Below are positions 14,992 through 17,661 of a stretch of DNA of 17,661 nucleotides, piece after piece. The stretch spans positions 1 through 17,661 of the forward strand of contig JBLNBX010000048.1 in assembly GCA_050260275.1 (NCBI GenBank), written 5' to 3'. A program made the position numbers and the translations under genes. Position 1 is the stretch's first letter. Each line of letters opens with the position of its first letter. This DNA comes from DATMXS01 sp050260275 (lineage in GTDB: Bacteria > Acidobacteriota > Terriglobia > Bryobacterales > Bryobacteraceae). The notes under the pieces are model-generated. The model was not told the DNA's origin and did not search any database. It was given only the letters and a program-made list of their open reading frames with translations.

Positions 14992-16748
14992 TGGCAAGTT
15001 CCGCACCCAGAGCCGTGCGCTTCCGGCAGCGCTCAGAGCTGCTTGACTTCCTTCTGGAAGTCTCAGCCGCAACCACGGAAACGCTCACCGATCTAGAGGG
15101 CCTGCTGGCGAACATCTCCGAGATCGTCGCCAAAGTCATTGCCTACGATGTGTTCGCGATCCTGCTCTACAACGAGAAGAGCAAGGACCTCCGCATCCGC
15201 TACGCTATCGGACACCGCGAGGAGGTCATCAAGCGCCTCTCGATTCCGCTCGGGGAGGGGCTCACGGGGACGGCCGCGGCCACACGCGAGCCCGTGCTGG
15301 TCGGCGATGTCCGCAAGGACCCGCGGTATCTGAACGCGCTCGATGCGGTGCGGTCTGAGCTCGCCGTGCCTATGATCGCGCGCGGCAAGCTGGTGGGCGT
15401 CATCGATGTGGAATCCACGCAGCTCGAGGCCTACGGCGAGTACGAGCGCGCCATGTTGCGGCTTATCGCGGCGCGCGTGGCGGCCACCATCGACAACGCA
15501 CGGCTGTACCGGAGGGTCGAGCGCCAGAACCGCACGTTTCGCATCCTGACCCGGCTATCGCAGGAGTTCTCCTCGATCCTCGATCTCGACGTGCTGCTGA
15601 ATCACATCGCGGCCGCCATCAAGTCCCTGATCAAGTACGACGCGTTCAGCATACTGCTGCTGGATCGCGAGTCCGAGTCGTTGCGGCACCGGTTCAGCAT
15701 CCGCTACGACAAGTGCGTTGACCTGGACAACATCCCCCTCGGCAAAGGAATTACGGGCGCGGCCGCCGCCACGCGCGAGGTGATCCGCGCCGACGACACG
15801 CTCTCCGACCCGCGGTACCTCGCGTTCCATCCTGATGTGCGTTCCGAGGTCGCAGTGCCGCTCATGGTGCGCGACAACGTGATAGGCGTGATGGACCTGG
15901 AGAGCAGCCGCCCGGCGTACTTCACGGACGATCACGTGCGCATGCTATCGCTGCTCGCGCCGCAGATTGCCAGCTCGGTGGAGAACGCGCGGCTGTACGG
16001 CGAGATAGCGCAGCGCGAAAAACGCATAGCGGCGGACCTGGCCGCGGCGCACGACCTTCAGCTCGCGCTGCTGCCGAGAAAGGCTCCGGCGGTAGAGGGC
16101 CTGGAGATCGCCGTAGGCTACAAGCCCGCGCAGGCGATCGGGGGCGACGTTTACGATTTCTTCGAGTACTCCGACGCGAGCCTCCTGACGACGTTCGGAG
16201 ACGTGAGCGGAAAGGGCGTCGCGGCCGCACTGTATGCCGCGCTCGCCGGCGGCCTCACGCGCACCGTGGCGCACCGCAAGCGCGAGCCGGGCGAGATGCT
16301 CCTCGTGCTGAACCACATGCTGCTCGAACGGCAGGTTGATTCCAGGTACCTCACGCTGCTCGCGCTTATGTGGTCGGCCGACACGAGAAGTTTCGTGATG
16401 GCGAACGCGGGTGGACCTCCCCCGATAGTGTGCCGCGGCGGCCGCATCATAACACCGCGCGTTGAGGGAGTGCCGCTCGGTCTCCTGCCGAATCGCGAGT
16501 ACGAACAGACGACGTTCCAGACCGAGCCGGGCGACGTCATCGTCCTCGCCTCGGACGGCATAACGGACCAGATCAACCCCGCCGGCGAGGAGTACGGCCG
16601 CAAGCGCCTGGGCGCGGTCATACAACGCGCCTGCTCGGGAACGGCGCAGTCGATCGTGGATGCGATCTACGCCGATGTCGATCTGTTCGACGAGTGGGCG
16701 CCGCCGTTCGACGATCAGACGCTCGTTGTCATGAAAATCGCGCAATAG
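14991..16748 (+). CDS. GAF-GAF-PP2C (RsbU/SpoIIE-type) serine phosphatase
   Basis: The 585-residue protein has two GAF sensory domains (~30-175 and ~195-335), a short helical linker (~336-365, QREKRIAADLAAAHDLQLALLP) and a SpoIIE/PP2C phosphatase domain (~370-583). The GAF motifs repeat: IPLGEGLTGTAAATREPV and IPLGKGITGAAAATREVI, each followed by DPRYL and a DVxSELAVP/DVRSEVAVP strand. Metal-binding aspartates appear as Asp386 (GGDVYDF), Asp404 (GDVSGKG), Asp522 (ASDGITD) and Asp575 (DDQTLVV). RsbU-type enzymes dephosphorylate anti-anti-sigma factors to trigger a stress response, but no RsbV/W partner lies here. It appears soluble, with no membrane segment. The frame stays open 234 bases upstream, but the start overlaps the deoC stop (TGATG); the upstream part lies inside deoC and is Arg-rich shadow. 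Confidence 0.93.
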   Translation: MASSAPRAVRFRQRSELLDFLLEVSAATTETLTDLEGLLANISEIVAKVIAYDVFAILLYNEKSKDLRIRYAIGHREEVIKRLSIPLGEGLTGTAAATREPVLVGDVRKDPRYLNALDAVRSELAVPMIARGKLVGVIDVESTQLEAYGEYERAMLRLIAARVAATIDNARLYRRVERQNRTFRILTRLSQEFSSILDLDVLLNHIAAAIKSLIKYDAFSILLLDRESESLRHRFSIRYDKCVDLDNIPLGKGITGAAAATREVIRADDTLSDPRYLAFHPDVRSEVAVPLMVRDNVIGVMDLESSRPAYFTDDHVRMLSLLAPQIASSVENARLYGEIAQREKRIAADLAAAHDLQLALLPRKAPAVEGLEIAVGYKPAQAIGGDVYDFFEYSDASLLTTFGDVSGKGVAAALYAALAGGLTRTVAHRKREPGEMLLVLNHMLLERQVDSRYLTLLALMWSADTRSFVMANAGGPPPIVCRGGRIITPRVEGVPLGLLPNREYEQTTFQTEPGDVIVLASDGITDQINPAGEEYGRKRLGAVIQRACSGTAQSIVDAIYADVDLFDEWAPPFDDQTLVVMKIAQ

Positions 16749-16754
16749 TCCATA

Positions 16755-17661
16755 ATGACCAGTCCATTCCACTACAAAGGCGACGCGCTGTTCTGCGGCG
16801 AGGTTGAGGTGCGCAGTATCGCCGAGCGCGCTGGAACGCCCTGTTACATCTACTCGGCTGACGCCATACTGGAGGCGTACCGCACCTACGACGAGGGTCT
16901 GGCCGGCGTGCCGCACCGCGTCTGCTACGCGATGAAGGCGAACTCGACGCAGGCCGTCCTGGCGCTGCTAGCCCGCAATGGAGCCGGGTTCGACATAGTT
17001 TCCGGAGGTGAGCTGTTCCGGGCGCTGAGGGCCGGCGCGGATCCGCAGGGGATCGTCTTTTCGGGCGTCGGAAAGACGGCCGAGGAGATCGACTACGCGC
17101 TGGAGAGGAGCATTCACGCCTTCAATTGCGAGTCCGAGGCAGAGCTCGCGCTTCTGGATGCGCTGGCGGCAAGGCGCGGCATCGTGGCGCGCGCCGCGGT
17201 GCGCGTCAACCCGGACGTAGACGCGGAGACGCACCCCTACATCTGCACGGGCCTGCGGGAGAACAAGTTCGGCATCGATATCGCCGAGGTTGAGGGCGTT
17301 TACACCAGGGCGCGCGGGCTGCGCAACGTAGCGCTCGAGGGCGTCGCCTGCCATATCGGATCGCAAATCTCTTCGAGCGCCCCGGTGCTCGAAGCGCTCG
17401 ACCGCATGCTGGCGCTCACGGAGAGGCTGCGCGCGTGCGGGTTTGCCATCAGGCACCTTGACCTCGGCGGAGGGCTGGGCGTCTCGTACCGCGAGGGCGA
17501 CGCCGCGCCTGACATCCGCGCCACCGTGGCCGAGATTTGCGCGCGCGTCAGGGAGCACGGGCTGACGCTGTTCGTAGAGCCGGGACGCTCCATCGTGGCC
17601 GAGGCGGGCATTCTGGTAACGCGCGTGCTCTACCGAAAGGCGAACGGACCACGGGAGTTCA
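16755..17661 (+). CDS. lysA: Diaminopimelate decarboxylase (C-terminus beyond the window)
   Basis: The 302 visible codons encode the N-terminal part of the PLP enzyme that decarboxylates meso-diaminopimelate to L-lysine, the last step of lysine synthesis. Lys61 in YAMKANS is the PLP-binding lysine. Other motifs are ENKFGID (169-175), CHIGSQI (199-205), the phosphate-binding LDLGGGLGV (235-243) and EPGRSIV (275-281). The fold-III TIM barrel covers what is visible; the C-terminal beta domain with the CESGD motif lies beyond the end. The start is six bases after the phosphatase stop and no Shine-Dalgarno sequence is evident, so re-initiation after the phosphatase is likely. Confusion with ornithine/arginine decarboxylases is unlikely given the ENKFGID and GGGLGV context. 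Confidence 0.94.
   Translation, partial: MTSPFHYKGDALFCGEVEVRSIAERAGTPCYIYSADAILEAYRTYDEGLAGVPHRVCYAMKANSTQAVLALLARNGAGFDIVSGGELFRALRAGADPQGIVFSGVGKTAEEIDYALERSIHAFNCESEAELALLDALAARRGIVARAAVRVNPDVDAETHPYICTGLRENKFGIDIAEVEGVYTRARGLRNVALEGVACHIGSQISSSAPVLEALDRMLALTERLRACGFAIRHLDLGGGLGVSYREGDAAPDIRATVAEICARVREHGLTLFVEPGRSIVAEAGILVTRVLYRKANGPREF

Overview
The window looks like a chromosomal segment of a GC-rich, Gram-negative, probably soil-living bacterium, most likely an acidobacterium related to Candidatus Solibacter. This placement is an inference. It rests on a ~1190-residue Oar-like TonB-dependent receptor with an N-terminal carboxypeptidase-regulatory-like domain and an RFRF C-terminus, on a Tat-exported DUF362 protein, and on proline-rich exported proteins. 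No taxonomic marker gene other than one tRNA is present.

Left part (1-6251, all minus strand): a truncated Mn-type superoxide dismutase with a twin-arginine-like leader; an unrecognised 484-residue protein with a glycine-rich hydrophobic segment between helical regions and a polyproline tail; and the Oar-like outer-membrane receptor. Each is followed or separated by perfect GC-rich inverted repeats that probably end transcription.

Middle part (6252-11377): a 1.2 kb non-coding stretch with a good sigma70 promoter (7181-7209) and a hairpin-rich leader leads into an exported CBM9-like protein and a Tat-exported DUF362 protein on the plus strand. A CE1/feruloyl-esterase-like hydrolase converges on them from the minus strand, and the gap between carries three hairpins. 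Together with the receptor these could form a small plant-polysaccharide (xylan-type) uptake and processing neighbourhood, but no glycoside hydrolase is present.

Right part (11858-17661): a tandem universal stress protein and a baeRF10-type release-factor-like protein form one stress-related operon. A minus-strand tRNA-Ser(GCU) follows. Then comes a tight plus-strand operon of deoC, a GAF-GAF-PP2C (RsbU/SpoIIE-type) phosphatase and lysA (diaminopimelate decarboxylase, cut by the window end). DeoC and the phosphatase overlap by one base, and lysA begins six bases after the phosphatase, so the three are probably translated from one message.

No CRISPR array, rRNA, intact transposon or prophage was seen. 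The best candidates for something undescribed are the 484-residue protein, the Usp/baeRF10 pair and the CBM9-DUF362 pair with its long structured leader.
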